Source: Madurella fahalii
Taxonomy: Eukaryota; Ascomycota; Sordariomycetes; Sordariales
DNA length: 64,000 nucleotides
Assembly: GCA_029876055.1 (NCBI GenBank)
Contig: CM056874.1
Location: 4,216,001 to 4,280,000, forward strand
Direction: 5' to 3'
Each line of letters begins with the position of its first letter. The stretch's first letter is position 1. Position numbers and translations under genes: made by a program. The notes beneath the pieces were generated by a model. That model made no database searches and was not told the origin of the DNA. It worked only from the letters and a program-made list of their open reading frames with translations. Shown one piece after another: positions 23,362 through 34,649 of the stretch.

Positions 23362-24809
23362 CCCGTTCCCGTTCCCATTCCCGGCACCCCCGGGCCCCTG
23401 GCCGCCGCCTCCGGCTCTGGCGCTCTGCACCAGCACCCAGGCGAACTCGGCCAGCGGGCCCCTCGCGTCGCCGTACCGCCTCGCCTGCTCGCTGCTCGCC
23501 TGCCTGCCGGCCTGGCGGGCGGCGATGCCCTGGCAGATGGCCGACAGCCGGAAGATGTTGAAGGCCTGCGCCCACTGCAGCTCGCGGCGGCGGTCCGCCG
23601 AGGGCCGGCTGCTGCTCCTGGCCAGCGAGAGCTCCAGGGAGGACGAGGGCTTGGGGAAGGCGGGCGGGGCGTCGACGACGGAGAAGTAGAGCGCCGTGAT
23701 CTCGTCGGGCGTGGGCAAGCCCCGCGTGGCGCGTGGGAGGAAGCCCGGGTGCACGTTGACGGAGCGCCGGGGGTCGAGCCGCGCCGTGAAGTAGGGCGTC
23801 AGCAGGTTGGATATGTCCGAGAGCGGGTGTCCGATCGTCGACATCTCCCAGCTGGTTCGGAAAAAGACGCGCGCGCGCGCGCGCGCGCGGCCCGCATGTT
23901 AATGGATGGAGAGGTCGGGGATGGAGGAAGAGAAAACGAGGAGAGGGGGAGGGGGGTTGGGGTTCAAACTCACTCCAGAATGCCAATCACGCGCGGCTCC
24001 GTCTTGTGGAAGACGAGATTGTCAATCTTGAAATCGCCATGGATCAGCGTCCCGCGGTCGGCGGGCTGTTGGCTCTCGTCGGCAAAGAATTCCATCAGCT
24101 CGGCGAAGTGCGGCAGGTGGCCGACGGGCTCGCGCGTCTCGACGTCGCACACGGCGGCCTGGGCGTTGCAGACGGTGCGCCACGTGTTGACCTGGCGGGT
24201 GTAGAAGCCCGTGGGCTTACCAAAGTTCTCGAGCCCGACGGAGCGCGGGTCGATGCGGTGCAGCTTGGCCAGGGTGCGTACGGCGTCGGCCCAGATGGCG
24301 CGCCGGTGGTCGGGCAGCACGCTCGGAATGACGGGGTCCTCGAAGATGCGGCCGTCGAGAAACTCCATGATGTAGAAGGGCGTCCCGATCACCGACTCAT
24401 CCTCGCACAGGCAGTAGGCCCTGGGCACCGGCACGTCCGTGTCGGCCAGGGCGGCGATGATGCGGTATTCGCGCTCGACCTTGTGTGCCGTCTTGGATAC
24501 CAGCTGTCCGGGCGGCTTCTTGCGGAGGACATAGCGTCTGCCGTCGGGCGCCGTCAATTGGTATGTCGGGTTGGACTGGCCGAAGCCGAACTAGGTGCCG
24601 GGCGGGGGATGTGAGCATTTGGGCGTCGATCGGCGGGCACAGGCGTGAAGCGAGCAGAAGTGGCATCCAAGAGACTTTACCTGCTTGACGTCCAGGGGCA
24701 CCTCGATGGCGGGCACGTTCCTCGATATCCAATTCTCCAGCGCCCTAATGTTGATGGGCTGGCGCACCCGTCCTGCCATGGCGTCGATGGAAGCTTGTTG
24801 CCGGCCCAA
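23296..24809 (-). CDS. APH-family phosphotransferase-fold protein (ACAD10/11-like kinase domain)
   Basis: Three exons on the minus strand, 24681-24809, 24591-side exon 23974-24590, and 23296-23851, give 433 aa (423 if the in-frame Met at 24779 is used). Introns are 90 and 122 bp with phases that match. The product has the aminoglycoside/choline-kinase fold: an N-terminal FGFGQSNPTYQL glycine-rich loop, the Brenner-type catalytic loop HGDFKIDN at residues 227-234, and a DWE metal-binding motif at 249-251, formed across the second splice junction. This resembles the kinase-like domain of acyl-CoA dehydrogenases 10/11 and fungal stand-alone paralogues. The substrate is unknown; in the animal proteins the domain acts on 4-hydroxyacyl-CoA. 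The last 45 residues are Gly/Gln/Asn repeats with no known role. The second intron contains a (CG)11 tract. Confidence 0.85.
23329..23385. repeat. CCCTGN hexamer repeat encoding a Gly-Gln tail
   Basis: Tandem CCCTGG/CCCTGT units at the 3' end of the APH-fold gene. They encode alternating Gly-Gln and Gly-Asn residues on the minus strand. Confidence 0.8.
23868..23889. repeat. (CG)11 dinucleotide tract in an intron
   Basis: Alternating C and G for 22 nt, within intron 2 of the APH-fold gene, about 15 nt from the 3' splice site in transcript sense. See the corresponding finding. Confidence 0.9.
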
Positions 24810-25856
24810 TGTCGGAGCTGACGGGCGGGCAGTGACAGAGCGAGGGTTGAAGTATGGTTGTGTTGTTGTTCGTCGCCAACCTCCAGGGAGCCCGGCAGCC
24901 CAGGATCCCCGCCCACCGCTCCTTGGTTAGCTCGTTCCACCCCCGCAACCAATGAAAAAGGCCGTCTTGACGCCAAATGACAGCACCAAAACACTTCTCG
25001 CCGAGTGACGGGCGCGTTGTTGCATTCTCGACTCGACCTGAGACCGAGGTACGGCGGCCGGGTCGGGACATAGCACCTCCGCGAGCCGAGGTTCCCCAGC
25101 TTGCATGGGTCTGGGGCCGAAGCCACGGTATCACATTTCCAGCTCCGGACCCCGCACGGAACGAGCTGTGCAAGATGGAGGGTGGCAATCTGCAGGTTCC
25201 GGCAATTATGTACTTGGGGCCCGTCTGTATCATCTGGCTTGCATCGTGGGGAATCTCATGTTCAGAGCAAAGCCTCCCAATGATCGAGTGTTGGTGATGG
25301 GAACGCTGCTGCTCTTATGTATTGCATAATCAATGCATGAGGTTCTGGAAGAGCGGTGCAACGGCGCAGGACATATTCGGTGCATAAGAAATAATCCAGA
25401 AATGCCATCTTCTCTAAATAAAACGGACATCTGCGTGTCAAGGGGACCATGAAAAATATGTGCAAAAAGAAGAATCGAATCTGGATGTCCCAGAAGGTTG
25501 TTTCCAAAGATTGGGGAATGGAGTATTTTAGGCCAACTCACGGTCACATCCGGTAAAAGGCAGGAAATGAGTTCGGTCTGAGTTAGCCTACTCCACTGGA
25601 AACTGCCGAAATGGAACCTTATAAACCTGGTGTGTGGCCTGGCCACCATATCGCCTTATCGTTATCAGCAATTTGCAAGGACCGAGGATAACCGGCGACC
25701 ATCAGGGTACACAGGGGTAGATCAAGACAACAAGTATCGCAGCATACGAATGACGATTTAATTTGACCGTATCCGCAAATCTGCTCCAATATCCCTATAT
25801 TACGTGCAACGCCTTGTCCGGACAACAACCTAGTTAATCATCTATCAAGTCCGTCT
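24810..25856. other. Intergenic region between two minus-strand genes
   Basis: Promoter side of the APH-fold gene and 3' side of Rad17. No gene, repeat or RNA feature was recognised. Confidence 0.5.
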
Positions 25857-28828
25857 CTAATCATCCTCGATGTCATCATCACTAATCACCAGGCTCTGCA
25901 TCGGCAGACTAGCCGCTTCTTCCCCCTCATTCTTGACCCTTCCGGCACGACTGCTCAGAATCGCCCCTAGACCTCTCTTCTTCCGCGGTGTTCCCTCTTC
26001 TGTGGGCCGATCCGTGGCCCAGGATTCGGTCATCCCTGAAGCACCTCCACTCTCTTCGTCCGGTCCGTCGTCGCCCTCGTCTTCCCCTACCCCCAGCGGG
26101 CCGATACCTTGGAATGAAACTATCCGCTCGAGGTCTTTGGCCCGCATCGTCCCAAACGAACACCGCCGCCGACGAGCAATGTGAGCCATGTACGGGAGCC
26201 GCTCGAGAAGAAGCTCTTGACGCGCGGCACTGCCCAAGGAAAGGAGTGGTGTAGAGTATGTATGAGATTGGGTTTCGGATTTGGCCGCCGATCGCGCCGG
26301 CCGCGCCGGCAAGGGTATCTGACTACCAGAAAACCCATTACTGCCCGACTTGCGAAACGCGCCTGGTCCACGGTTCGTAAACGTCGACGCCCCCTGTGAC
26401 TGCGTCTGCGTCTGTGTCTGCGGTGGTCCCGGCCCGCCATCCTCCCCCTTTAACATCTTGGTCGCCCACATGTCAGCCAAACCCTCCAGCTCCTCCTTGG
26501 TCCGCCATAATTTCAGATAAGTCGGGTAGAACATCTTGTAGGCGTCCCCGCCGCGCCCCGTAGGGTGCGTCTGCCGTTTCACGGGCGACGGCAGCGAGAA
26601 CAAGAGCCCTCGCACGGCGACCTGGAACGCCATCTCGTCTTGCCGCAGGATGTGGCTACCAGAGTCCTTGCCCGAGTATCCGGCTCCGAACCCTTTGCCG
26701 CCGAAGAAGACGTCCCACGAGGGACACAAAAGGTCGCTTTCCGACAGGTAGTCGAGACAGTCGTTTATGTAATCGAGCGACGAGTTCGGATCGAGCGGAC
26801 TGCTCTGCTCGCAAGATAGGGCGTAGTTCTCGTGCAGAGACGAGATGAAGGTGTGCGTGTCGGTGCCGATCTCATCCATGAGTGTGTCAACCGCCACCTC
26901 TGATCGCTTTGGCCTTGAAAGATGGGCCATGTAGTCGGGCAGCAACTCTGCCGCCGCCTCGGCTGACCCCGAGGGGAAATCGCTCCTCTTGTTGTAGACA
27001 ACTTTTCCGACGGCATGGAATATCCCCAACGTTGCCTCCCGTTGTGAGACCAGTTCAAGGCTGTCTTGCTCACCCTTAGTCAGCGCTGGAACATCCTTGG
27101 ACCCCCGCTTCGGCTTCGTAAACGCGACTTTGGAGCCCCAGTCCGCCTCGTCATCACCCTTGACGCAGAGGAATTCCAGAGACGAAATGGCGTTTCGGAT
27201 GTCTCCGATCTCGCCCAGTCGCTGGAGAACAAGAGGCCCCGGAGTCCGCCTCCTTCCCGATTTTCGGGCTTCCTTCTGCACCACCAGCTCCAATGCTTTG
27301 CTCAAAAAAGTTGGCGCAACGGGGTTGAATTCGATCACGCCGGTGCCTGGGTGTCTTAGGATCTCCGGGCCGAGCAATCGGTGCGCTGTGAAGCTGTCCG
27401 CCGATGCCGATGTCGTCGTAAGCAACGTCTCCGAAATGACCATGACGATGGGCGTAATGGGTTCCGAGCTGTGGTCGCTGCCGAACCCCATCAACGTAGG
27501 CGTGTTCGCCGCCAAAAACTGCAATATCGCAGTCCTGAACGCCACCAATCCAGTCGACGAGCGCATAAAGGTGTTCGGGAATTCTTCGATCAGAATCAAC
27601 CTCCTCTCCGAACCCCCATTCATCCCATCCGCAGTTGAAGCGTTCGCCGTCGGAGGCGGCGGCGGCGTTGCCCCTTCCTCTTCGATATCCAATTGCCCGA
27701 ATTTCCCTCCCCGGCCCAGAAACTCCTCAAACTGCGCCGCCGCCGACTGGTACGCCGGCCCCACCATCCCAAACGAATTAGCCGGATTCCTCCACTCTAG
27801 TACCTCACACCTCATATCCCGCGCCAACAGCCGCACTGTCGTTGTCTTTCCTGACCCTGCAGGGCCCTTCAGCACCAGCAACCTCTGCCTCATCCGGCCT
27901 GCGAGCACCTCCTCCAACCAACGCCTCACATCCAGCACCTTTCGTTTATGCACTGCCAACTCGTCCAGGCTAACCGGCGCGAACCGTTCCGACCAGGGGC
28001 GGGCGTCATTGTCACTGTCGGCTGTTGTCGTCGCTGTAGCTGCTCCCTTTGGCCGCGGCACAGGCGGCTTCAGGAATTTCCCACCACCACCGGCGTTAGT
28101 AGTACCGCCTCGCTGAGATCCAGTTCCCGGCCCAGCTCCCGCGCCAGCCCCAGCAAACCTCTTGTGCGCCGCCTTGGCCTTGCCGACTAGACTACTCGAT
28201 GCCGCAGCAGCCGAGGACAAGTATAGCGGCACGTCGTCGTCATCGTCGTCGGCATCCTCCTTCCCCCCTTCGCACCACCCCCCTCGGAAATGGGATCGCT
28301 GATAATGTCGTCGAGTCGTCCGTGTCCGTGCCCGTCCCTTCCACTTGTACCGCTGCCATGGCTCCCGTCATAGCCGTTGCTATTAAACGAGCCACCCCCG
28401 CTCGCAGACTGCGACGAAAAAGAGGATTGGCTCCTCAGCGCCTGCTTCGAAAACAGCTTCAACAGGTCGCCCGACTTCCCCTTCCCCTTATCTTTTTCCT
28501 CCTCCGCCTTCCTCTTTCTTTGTGCCCTCGTCCGGGACTTGACTGGGCTCGTACTAGGGCTCCGCGTAGTCTTGGCCGGCGGCTTCGCGACCGAGGCGGC
28601 GCGGGTGGTCCGCTTGCGTACCGGGCTCGGGGAGTCAGGTACGGCGGCAGCGGCAGCGGCAGCGGCAGCGGTAGTGGAATTTTCGTTTCCAGTTTCGTTT
28701 TTTTTCTTCTCTGGAGACGAGAAGAGGAATCGCTCGAGGGTGTTTTTGCTCTGCTGCTGGACATCGGCATCGTCATCTGAATCGTCGACTATGCCGCGCC
28801 TGCGTCGCTTTGCAGGCGGCGGCGCCAT
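25857..28828 (-). CDS. rad17: DNA-damage checkpoint clamp loader Rad17 (Rad24 in budding yeast), with a frame break
   Basis: Rad17 replaces Rfc1 in an RFC-like complex that loads the 9-1-1 clamp at damaged DNA in the nucleus. Two overlapping frames make up the gene: 28828 down to about 28270 (N-terminal, basic KRRRRG start, disordered Ser/Gly-rich) and about 28270 down to 25857. The second carries the RFC signature WSERFAPVSLDELAVHKRK, Walker A GPAGSGKTT, and Walker B LILIEEFPN, followed by AAA+ lid and C-terminal helical sequence and an acidic end. The frames are joined by an acidic run (KEDADDDDDDVPLY) that is open just before the second frame, so the break lies near two G6 runs (minus strand, 28278-28283 and 28263-28268). 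One extra G would give a continuous 990-aa protein. An intron of 68 or 83 nt starting at 28350 would also restore frame, but its acceptors are GAG or AAG and the removed peptide looks conserved. The identity is firm; the break is unresolved. Confidence 0.87.
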
Positions 28829-29241
28829 TGTGGGCTTTGTACAGGAGGTGATGGAGCATTTGTCACATTTCCGTTAAATAGGGCAGTGCAGGCGGGTACT
28901 TTTCTCGTATGCTGCTCAATGGCACGGTTCCGTGGTGCAGCGATGGATTTGTTGTGACGGTCGTCGCGCCAGTCAGGTAAGGCTGAGATTGCCTGGCGTT
29001 CCTGGTTCAGCTCTCAGCGGCAGCTCTGCATCGTCCGCTGCTATGCCGGCAGGCAAATAAGAGCAAGTGATAACCCTAACCCTTCAGCACCTCGATCCAG
29101 CACCTCGATCTCGCACCCTATCATCACATCGAACATCATGTCTCTTGTCATGAGCAGGGGTTGCATGAGTTCGCCCGATTTTGGGGACTGCAAAAAAATA
29201 ACTATTACATTCTGTCGCTTCTTTGCATCCGGCCATGCAGA
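28829..29241. other. Promoter region of Rad17 and 3' flank of the questin-oxidase-like gene
   Basis: 413 bp between two minus-strand genes. It includes a short direct repeat (CAGCACCTCGATC twice near 29084-29110). Nothing else was recognised. Confidence 0.45.
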
Positions 29242-30592
29242 TCAAAAAGTCCATCCCTCAAAGTCATCCGCAAACCTAACCGCAGCCGCAAGATACCTCT
29301 CATGGACATCCCCCCAAGTTCTCGCTGCCTCCTTCATCGCCCGGATTGCTACAAGTTCATTAACAATTGGGACATCCCCACGATGAACCTAACAGAAACT
29401 CACCTTTGACATAATGCGCATCCGTCGCCCACTGAGAGTTCAGCGCCCTCGACTCAACATGCTTCCACCCCTTGCCCTTCAAATCCCCCGGCACGTAGTC
29501 GGGGTCGATCTTGGGCCTCAGCTCGGCAATATACACGGCCAGCGCCAGCAACCACCACTGCCTCACCAGACTGATGTGAAACTTGGTCGGCATCAGCGGC
29601 AGCAGGATCCTCACGGCATGGCTGGTCGTCAAGACGTGCACTACGAAAAAGTTGTAGGCGTGCGTGCCGGGCGGTACCGTCGCCACCAGCATCGCCACGG
29701 CGGCCTCTTGGGACTCGCGGAACTGCTCGATCGGGTCGGCCGACGAGGACAGGTCCCAGGCGTTCCAGTACTCCAGCACGAGGGATTCGTGCTTCTGGAA
29801 GAGCGGCTCGATGTTGGCGAAGCCGGGCTCCTTGAAGAGGCCGTCGAAACGATCGTCCGAGGCGAGCTTGGTGAGTAGTTCTAGGGGGGAAGTCGAGGAG
29901 AAAGGGGGAGGTTTGGTGTACGAAGGGTCGTCGAGGTACCGGTGGAGGAAGTTGTACTGCGTTGCGGTCAGACCGAGGGCCTCCATGGCAATCTCACGCG
30001 AGTCAAACTCGTAGGCGTAGCCGAGGTGGATGAGGGGGTGGCCGACTGTGCGGATGTTAGTGGAGGCGTCTTGGGAGAGAAGAGGGGAATGAGATAGCAT
30101 ACGGCCGCCAATGAGGCAGTTGATCAGGGGCTCATCCCCTTTAAACATATACTCCTCGACCACCTTCTTCCAGTCGTACGCATACTTCATGGCCAGGGCA
30201 TCCTCGAAGAAATCTACGTAAGCGCGCTGATATCTCTTGTCGCCTAGGTAGTCACGCCAATCGTCCTGAACAATTTCCGAGGGCGACTCCTTCCATGGCT
30301 CAAGTTGTTTGGCTTCCTCGTCGTATATATCATAAAGTTGTTTTGGTTCCGCGCCAAGGTGGTAGGCTGAGCACAGGATGTGTGGCATGTGGTTGTCGAA
30401 CTGCAAGTTGTGGTATAGAATGGAGTGGTTGACATGATTTGCCTTGAGTAAGTGTTTGAGTGTGCGCGGCCTCTTGTCCGGGTTCGCTTCGACATTGTGC
30501 ACTTCGACGGGCTCGAGGTTGATCGACCTAGGCGCCTCACCGGGAGCCACCAGGCGGTTGACTAGGGGCACGTATGAGAGGAACGATGCCAT
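29242..30592 (-). CDS. Questin oxidase / AflY-like protein (DUF4243 family)
   Basis: Two exons, 29404-30592 and 29242-29348, separated by a 55-bp intron (GTGAGTTT...TTGTAG), give 431 aa, typical for the family. Exon 2 supplies a characteristic tail (AIRAMKEAARTWGDVHERYL ... DDFEGWTF) that would be missed if the first frame were read to its own stop. The central part has the conserved LYHNLQFDNHMPHIL and HPLIHLGYAYEF segments. Family members include AflY of aflatoxin and GedK of geodin biosynthesis, proposed to act in Baeyer-Villiger-type oxidation of anthraquinones. Many fungi also carry copies outside clusters. Here neighbours are housekeeping genes, so no pathway can be assigned. The gene is divergent from ribulose-phosphate epimerase and shares a 459-bp intergenic region. 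Confidence 0.88.
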
Positions 30593-31051
30593 CTTCTTGT
30601 TGTTGCTTCTCTCTCACTTGGGTTACCTCACAGGCATCGTAGTGAGTCTGATAGATAATTAAGACGAGCCGCTTCTTTGAGCGGGGAAGTGTTTTCTACT
30701 CTGACCACAGCCAACCACACTCGCTGTCCTCGGTGTGAATCTCGCCAGCCGATTTGTTGAAGATGCCGTACAAAAATTGGAGTGATGTCAGTGCGGTATA
30801 ACCATTGGCTCACCGCCAGCTGCCCGACAGCCGCCCGCCTACCCCAGCTTGCCAGCCCGGTCCAGTGACGGGCCGCACAGGCCCCCTGTCGGATCTTGGT
30901 CCTGCGTCATGCTGCCCCGCCCCCGCCAAATGTCCCCGTTTCGAATTCGCGGAGAGCTCAAACTTCATCCCAAGTCTCAAAGTGCCGCACAGAGCTCAGG
31001 CAGCTCTCAAGATTATTTTTATTTCCTAAAAGGAGTACCCTTATAGTAGCA
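30593..31051. promoter_or_regulatory. Shared divergent promoter of questin-oxidase-like gene and rpe1
   Basis: 459 bp between two divergent start codons. It holds a CRE-like TGATGTCA at 30783-30790 and an inverted CCAAT box (ATTGG) at 30804-30808. These matches are visible, but function is inference. Confidence 0.4.
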
Positions 31052-31975
31052 ATGGCGCCCAAAGCTATCATCGCGCCGTCCATTCTCTCAGCAGACTTCG
31101 CCAACCTCGGCGTGGAATGCTCCAAGACCATCGACCAGGGGGCCGACTGGCTCCATGTCGACATCATGTAGGTCCAAGGCCAGAAACCATAACCACCACC
31201 AGCACCGCCAACTACCCCAATGCTCACCAACACCCACCGCTCCACCAGGGACGGCCACTTCGTCCCGAACCTCACCTTCGGCCCTCCGGTCGTGGCCAAG
31301 ATCCGCACGCACGTCGACAAGCCGACCGAGAGCTACGGCAAGGGCACCTTCGACTGCCACATGATGATTGCCGAGCCGAAGAAGTGGGTCAAGGAGTTCA
31401 AGGCCGCCGGGTGCGACCTGTACTGCTTCCACTACGAGGCCGCCGTCAACTCGACCGCCGCCGAGAGCCCGGACCCGGCCGCCGCCACGGACCGCAAGAC
31501 GAGCCCGCGCGAGCTGATCCGCTACATCCACGACCAGGGCATGCTCGCCGGCATTGCCATCAAGCCCGCGACCAAGGTGGACGTGTTGTATGACGTGCTG
31601 GAAAGTCCGCATAAAGAGGAGAGGCCGGATGTGAGTTTCCTCTTTTCCTCCTCCCCTACGTTGGTTTGGACTGAAGATGGGTGGGTATTGATGTTGGCTG
31701 CTGCGTAGATGGTTCTGGTCATGACAGTTGAGCCTGGGTTTGGCGGGCAAAAGTTCATGGCGTCGGAGCTGCCCAAGGTGCAGGAGCTGCGAAAGCGGTA
31801 TCCGGACCTGAATATTGAGGTCGACGGAGGGTTGGGACCCGGCACCATCGACCAAGCTGCCGATGCCGGTGCGAACGTCATTGTTGCGGGGAGCGCCGTA
31901 TTTGGGGCCAAGGATCCGGCGGGTGTGATCGCGTTACTGAGAGAGGCAGTGGATAAGCGGGGCGGAAAGTTATAG
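31052..31975 (+). CDS. rpe1: Ribulose-phosphate 3-epimerase
   Basis: Three exons, 31052-31167, 31249-31630 and 31709-31975, give 254 aa. Introns of 81 and 78 bp end in CAG and TAG. It interconverts ribulose 5-phosphate and xylulose 5-phosphate in the cytosolic non-oxidative pentose phosphate pathway. The TIM-barrel metal/active-site residues are visible: His35 and Asp37 (WLHVDIMDGHFVPN), His76 (FDCHMMI) and Asp205 (EVDGGLGPGTI); VEPGFGGQKF also matches. It is longer than the roughly 228-residue animal enzyme because of an Ala/Ser/Pro-rich insert near residues 125-145. Intron 1 interrupts the codon for Met39 in the active-site loop. The 3' end converges on the class V aminotransferase, 276 bp away. 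Confidence 0.96.
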
Positions 31976-32251
31976 GACTGTCAGTCGGTGTGGAATTGGT
32001 CTGATCTACGTCGAAAACGTATCCCACGGTTTGATAGAGATACCAGCGTTTTAGTGTCGGGAATTCGAGCCAGGCTCGTAGCGTATGCTACGTGATGATG
32101 CAGAGGTTGTGCTGCATACGAAGTTCAGATTCCAGACAGCCTATCTTGCTTGTAATCTGAGACTCCCTATCGTGACTTGACTTATCAAGGATGCATTGGC
32201 GCATCCGGAATCCCATAATACTGCGCGTCATCAAACCAGGAGTGCCGACAC

Positions 32252-33639
32252 TCACTTCCGCCTAGTCAGGACCCTCTCGAGCGTTTCTATAAGTCTCTCT
32301 ATCTCGTCCACTGCACGATATTAGTTCCACACCGCAAGCACAGGTCAGCTTAGGAGGCCCAGCCACTCACCAGTGTTATAATGCACCATACTAACCCTCA
32401 CGACACCCTCGTCCCCGAGCCCCAACGTCTCATTCACCAACCGCACAGAGTAAAACGAACCCCACCGGAACCCAAAATTACTCTCCTTCTCCACCTCCTC
32501 AACCAGCTCCCTCGACCCCCACTTTTCAACCGTGAAACTAATAGTTGGCACTCTTACGTTTACATCCGCACTCCTCTCCCCCCAAACAGTTACGTCGGAG
32601 CGTGCGTTGAGCCAGCGTAGCAGCGTCTCCTGTAGTTTGCTCTCCTGCGCGACGATGCCGTCCCACTTCGGTGTCTCCCCGTGCCCGCCGTCGAGGTACT
32701 CCACCACGGCAGGGATGCCGTGCACGAGCTCGTAGCTGGACCCGGCCAGTGCAAGCTTGTCCTCCAGGGTGGAGTGCGATTTGAAGAAGTGGCCGAGGGA
32801 GCGGAGAGCGGACTGAGCGAGGGGGCTGGCGTAGAGGATCGAGCAGTGGGGGCCGTAGACCTTGTACCAGGAGAACGAGTACAAGTCGACGCCGAGGTCC
32901 TTGACATCGATCTTCCGGTGAGGGGCGTAGGCTACTGCGTCGACGCAAACGAGCGCGTTGGGGTTGCGCGCGTGGACGGTCGCGGCGATGGCCTTGAGGT
33001 CGTGGATGCTGCCGAGGATGTTACTTGCGTGGGTGCAAGTGACGAGACGGGTCCTGTCCGTTAGGAGAACTGCGAGGTCTGATGCGAGGAGCTTGGGGTT
33101 AGTTTTACCATCAGGGGCGTCGGCGTTAGCCCTCCACCATTTGAGGACCAGCTTTTGCCGCGCGGCGAGGTCGACCCACGGCGCGATGTTTGCTTCATGG
33201 TCGAGCGCCGAGACAACCAACTCGTCGCCTTCCTCAAAGTTCAAGGCATAGGATACGTTCCGAAACAGCTGCGTGGTGGAGGGCCCAATCACTGAGCCAG
33301 GTTAGACAGTGCTGGAGAATGTTCGGGGGCCGACATACCAATCTCATCCTCCGAAGCACCAATGTACTTTGCCGCCGCAGTGTAACCTTCATTGTAGCGG
33401 TCGGTAGCCTTCTTTCCTGTAGCGTAGCTAGCTCCGAGCTGAACATTGGTGTTCAAAAGATAGTCTCGGATGCTGAGGTGTGGTTAACGCGAGCCTTAAG
33501 CCCAACAGCCAGGTACTAATTACCGTTCAGCAACTGCCCTGAGGGTTTGGCTACCGCCGGCATTGTCAAGATAGACTTGATCTCTAGCCAATGCGGGGAA
33601 GTTTCCCCTCACTTCGTCCAGATCAAGGGACTTGGTCAT
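32252..33639 (-). CDS. Class V aminotransferase family PLP enzyme (cysteine-desulfurase-like)
   Basis: Four exons on the minus strand, 33524-33639, 33339-33472, 32371-33291 and 32252-32310, give 409 aa. Introns are 153-side 51 bp (33473-33523), 47 bp (33292-33338) and 60 bp (32311-32370), all phase-consistent. The fold-type I PLP enzyme signature is clear: an N-terminal VYLDNAGGSQ, the substrate-side SALDHEANIAPW, the PLP-phosphate region with CTHASNILG, VDAVAYAPH, and the Schiff-base Lys227 in SFSWYKVYGPH. The last exon adds VDEIERLIETLERVL, normal for the family. The conserved cysteine loop of IscS/Nfs1 is not obvious, so this is probably one of the cytosolic fungal aminotransferase V paralogues and not the mitochondrial Fe-S desulfurase. 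Substrate is unknown. Confidence 0.9.
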
Positions 33640-34649
33640 CGTGGCTAGACTAAGGGCCTTATGTCTGAGAGGAGAATGGAATGGTAGAAGGGTGATACGG
33701 AAAAAAGAGAACCGCTATCAAGATCTAGTAGAGTAAACTTTGAGCCAAAGATGAAAACTACAGTTTGTTGGCCGCGAACTATCCTCGGAGCGCCGCATCG
33801 GAGTGGAACAGGAGGCTAGATGACCTGCCATGCTCGGTGAGGTGGATAACATGGTTCACCAGCCCCATTGGACGGTGGATCAGCCAACCTGGGCGCCAAT
33901 TCGGCAGTCAAAGACAGGTTGCCCGAGCATCACGAAAGGGAGATCTCGATGGGTCTCGCCAGGGCGCGAGGGACCGGTCTCACGAGCTCAGCTATTGAGC
34001 CGCATGCCCACGGGGGCCAGCTGAAGAGGCATAATTAGCAACGCGACGATCGTACTCCAAAGGGAGAACGGTCGGCGGCTCCATGCAGCTCCTGCTTCTG
34101 GTGTTTCAGCGATCTCCAAACAGACGCCACAGCTTAGCAGCGATCGAGGCCAGGAACCTGGAATGCACCAACGGGAGCGCGCACGACTCGGCATGCTGTT
34201 AGCACGTAGCGCCAGGGGCGAGCGAAGGAGGGCATATGGCATGAACGATACACAGCGGTACCGTGGGCGCTGCGCTCGTGCCCACTACCAATCCTCCTCA
34301 GGTAGCGGAAAGAACAGGCGCTTCGGGCGTCATGCAAGACTTGGGCATGTCCCATTTTGCGTTGTATTGCCCCAGCGGGCGAATTAGAGCAATCATGCGA
34401 TCGGGAAGGCTGCTCTGTCGGGGGGTTGCCAATCGTGGTGGGGTCTCAGGGGGGGAGCCATGGTATCTCGAATGGTGGGGCCAAAAAAATCCGGACCCAC
34501 AGTAGGTAAAATACTATGGAGAGATCGGGGACACTGCATGGTATTTCACCCCGATATCAGCCCACATCTTCAGAGCCTCCCTTCTTCTGCTACATGCGCT
34601 CTCGGAGCACGCCGGATTCTTGTTAAACACGCTCAATTGATTGCTTACG
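33640..34649. other. Divergent intergenic region (aminotransferase / Ofd1-like)
   Basis: 1.0 kb separating two divergent genes, presumably both promoters. No recognised motif, repeat or RNA gene. Confidence 0.45.

Noticed and set aside
28283..28350. 68-nt intron in Rad17 ending in GAG
   Set aside because: It restores frame, but the acceptor is not YAG, no good branch point is visible, and it removes the conserved-looking DDIISD peptide; kept only as an alternative.
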